DNA of 16,663 bases from Dehalococcoidia bacterium UBA3254 (GTDB lineage: Bacteria > Chloroflexota > Dehalococcoidia > Dehalococcoidales > UBA3254). Made by a program: the position numbers and the translations under genes. Of the stretch, positions 15,393 through 16,663 are shown in pieces (positions within the stretch are counted from its first letter, which is position 1; each line of letters begins with the position of its first letter). The DNA lies in NCBI GenBank assembly GCA_002362735.1, contig DEUU01000236.1, positions 536 through 17,198 on the forward strand. The letters are read 5' to 3'. The notes beneath the pieces were generated by a model, which saw only the letters and a program-made list of their open reading frames with translations, did no database searches and was not told the DNA's origin.

Positions 15393-15959
15393 TCAGGGTT
15401 TATAGTCATAGGTCATTGACTGGGTTTTTTCGTCAGAATAAATCGTCATGGTGACCGTAGCTCCATTACTCAACAGCGTCGGCGCGTCCATCAGGCTGAA
15501 AGTCAAATTGATCTGGTCAGTAATGGATGTTCTGGCTTTAATCGTGCCCAGGTCCTTTCTGATAAAGTCCTGACCGTTAATCTGGATTTTTTTGCCTCCG
15601 GTAGAAACTTCAATCTTTACCCAGGCGTTATGGGCATCGGATGTTCCGGTATTCCAGATTTCCCCAGAAACTGTACGGGTGAGTCCTGAGCCGGATATAC
15701 CGATGATGTTAAGCGAAAAATTGACGTTCGCCGTTGAAGACGGAGGCGGAGAGGTGGCGGCGGGGTTAGCGGATGTTGGAATAAGGGAAGAAGGAATCGT
15801 TGAAGTCGTTCCTGGAACGGGAATCGCAGTGGCGCTGGCTATTGGAGTTGCGGTTGAGCTTACGGAACGAAAATTTGACAGGACCAGGAAGACCACCAGT
15901 ACTGTGATAATTAAGAACCCTGCAATTACTCCGATGATAATTCCGACAGTAAATTTCAT
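15393..15959 (-). CDS. Membrane-anchored protein with Ser/Thr/Pro stalk and small beta domain
   Basis: I do not recognise a specific family. The 188-residue protein has one hydrophobic helix (about 5-27) that should anchor it in the membrane with the rest outside. A flexible Ser/Thr/Pro/Ala linker spans about 31-76. A domain of about 110 residues is rich in beta strands. The domain pattern, VSGEIWNTGTSDAHNAWVKIEV followed by DLGTIKARTSITDQI, resembles FxLYD/CARDB-like immunoglobulin-fold domains that often hang from bacterial membranes; this is fold-level resemblance only. There are no cysteines and no lipobox. AGGGGAGA lies before the ATG, and a TTGACA-18-TATTAT promoter is upstream. It diverges from a zinc-ribbon membrane protein and faces the MFS exporter. 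Confidence 0.75.
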   Translation of the reverse strand: MKFTVGIIIGVIAGFLIITVLVVFLVLSNFRSVSSTATPIASATAIPVPGTTSTIPSSLIPTSANPAATSPPPSSTANVNFSLNIIGISGSGLTRTVSGEIWNTGTSDAHNAWVKIEVSTGGKKIQINGQDFIRKDLGTIKARTSITDQINLTFSLMDAPTLLSNGATVTMTIYSDEKTQSMTYDYKP

Positions 15960-16004
15960 CAGTCTCTCCCCTTAGATCAGACTTGCCCTTTTACACGTGA
16001 GCTA

Positions 16005-16034
16005 ATAATAGCTTTAGAGGATAAGGTATGTCAA
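16005..16034 (-). promoter_or_regulatory. Promoter of the membrane-anchored beta protein
   Basis: On the minus strand a perfect TTGACA (16029-16034) is followed after 18 bases by TATTAT (16005-16010). The leader is about 40 bases and includes the gene's AGGGGAGA site. Confidence 0.55.
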
Positions 16035-16168
16035 AATTTCTATTCATCGTCTTGATTATGAATGCCTGAACCGTCCTTCTGACTCCGGTCAGTAACGGGC
16101 TCGCGCAGTGATAAATATGAGGGAAACCCGAGCTCAATTCTTTTTGTAGTATTTTGGTACTGAACCTA

Positions 16169-16197
16169 TTGATGTTCGTAATTTTGAGCGTTATTAT
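16169..16197 (+). promoter_or_regulatory. Promoter of the zinc-ribbon gene, placed for a leaderless transcript
   Basis: TTGATG (16169-16174) and TATTAT (16192-16197) are 17 bases apart. The -10 ends seven bases before the A of the ATG, so transcription would begin at or next to the start codon. This agrees with the lack of a ribosome binding site. Confidence 0.45.
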
Positions 16198-16204
16198 ACG
16201 TCAA

Positions 16205-16663
16205 ATGGAAGAGATTATTGGTAACACAAATTCCCCGGCGTTAAAAAAATGTTTTTCTTGTCACAAACTTTCTTTATTCTGGAATAAGGATGGGGCAAAA
16301 TATGTTTGCACCAACCCCGATTGCAGGCAGGTCTATTCCAAAGAGGATCTGGCAAATCTGGAACTTGAAGAATCGCGTCCCCAGGAAACAGTCTCTCCCG
16401 AATCTAACGCACAGGGGCAGGCGGACAGCCCCCTGAATCTTGAGATGGATACCGATATCCATCAACATGTTCCTGCCGGAGGGAATCCGGTATCGGCAAG
16501 GACCTACGGCCGAAGACCCGTTAAGAGCCGTTCCGGTATCGCTATGGCATCTCCTTATCCGCAAGATATATTGATTCAAAACAAAAAAGGCCATACCAAT
16601 CTGGCTATTATCATCGTTTCAGTCCTCGCGATAATTGCTTTTGTGGTTATCTGGGAAACGATG
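16205..16663 (+). CDS. Zinc-ribbon protein with a membrane segment (incomplete)
   Basis: The frame is open for 153 codons and runs off the right edge. The N-terminus has a four-cysteine zinc ribbon: C16 and C19 (CFSC), then C35 and C40 (CTNPDC). It is followed by an acidic and polar linker without clear structure (about 45-130). A strongly hydrophobic helix starts at about 133 (LAIIIVSVLAIIAFVVIW), so the ribbon should face the cytoplasm and later parts lie outside. Similar zinc-ribbon/membrane proteins are common and mostly uncharacterised. No Shine-Dalgarno site precedes the ATG, and the promoter fits a leaderless message. I cannot name a family, and what follows the helix is out of view. 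Confidence 0.75.
   Translation, partial: MEEIIGNTNSPALKKCFSCHKLSLFWNKDGAKYVCTNPDCRQVYSKEDLANLELEESRPQETVSPESNAQGQADSPLNLEMDTDIHQHVPAGGNPVSARTYGRRPVKSRSGIAMASPYPQDILIQNKKGHTNLAIIIVSVLAIIAFVVIWETM

Noticed and set aside
15592..15975. A 127-residue open frame opposite the membrane-anchored beta protein.
   Set aside because: The minus-strand frame has a start site, promoter, membrane helix and domain structure; the plus-strand frame has a low-complexity composition mirrored from the Ser/Thr/Pro linker.
16095..16136. Possible inverted repeat between GGGCTCG and CGAGCTC in the gap before the zinc-ribbon gene.
   Set aside because: The arms are short and imperfect with a long spacer; there is no T-run and no conserved context.

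Overview
The window looks like ordinary chromosome from an anaerobic or facultatively anaerobic bacterium. The best guess is a member of the Chloroflexota, perhaps the class Dehalococcoidia. The pointers are a split B12-dependent acyl-CoA mutase with its epimerase, a CoxS/XDH-type hydroxylase, a DUF302 protein, and an FtsK with an extra charged insert in its alpha domain of a kind I associate with Chloroflexota. The placement is inferred from gene content and protein style only; Bacillota-like lineages cannot be excluded. Strong AGGAGG-type ribosome binding sites and TTGACA/TATAAT-type promoters are common. I see no rRNA, tRNA, CRISPR array, insertion sequence or prophage.

Layout from left to right. 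(1) 1-1411, minus strand: the start of a molybdenum hydroxylase large subunit, cut by the window edge, preceded by its two-cluster iron-sulfur subunit. (2) 1412-2007: gene-free, with one strong hairpin terminator. (3) 2008-3829: a small redox/stress cluster. Thioredoxin and DUF302 genes form a minus-strand pair, and a universal stress protein and a PRC-barrel protein run divergently on the plus strand. A Fur-type palindrome lies in the control region between them. (4) 3830-4291: gene-free leader with a palindromic candidate operator. (5) 4292-6712: a tight three-gene methylmalonyl-CoA module (mutase large subunit, B12-binding subunit, epimerase) that interconverts succinyl-CoA and methylmalonyl-CoA. 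(6) 6793-9222: an ftsK/spoIIIE DNA translocase, meeting a GNAT acetyltransferase tail to tail at a shared CTAG. (7) 9219-11137, minus strand: a MATE exporter followed by the GNAT gene. (8) 11278-13305, minus strand: uvrB. (9) 13470-15381, plus strand: a MarR regulator overlapping a DHA2-type MFS exporter, the usual arrangement of a self-regulated drug-efflux operon. (10) 15393-15959, minus strand: a membrane-anchored protein with a Pro/Ser/Thr-rich stalk and a small beta domain. (11) 16205 to the end, plus strand: an incomplete zinc-ribbon protein with a membrane segment.

The regulatory DNA is easier to read than usual. uvrB and marR share a 160-base divergent region holding a well-formed promoter for each gene, a LexA-like box on the uvrB side and a perfect 13-bp palindrome on the marR side. 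I found no clearly undescribed multi-gene system. The most useful second looks are the Fur-like box in front of trx-DUF302, the altered cofactor motifs in the molybdenum hydroxylase, the FtsK insert, and the uncharacterised zinc-ribbon membrane protein with an apparently leaderless start.
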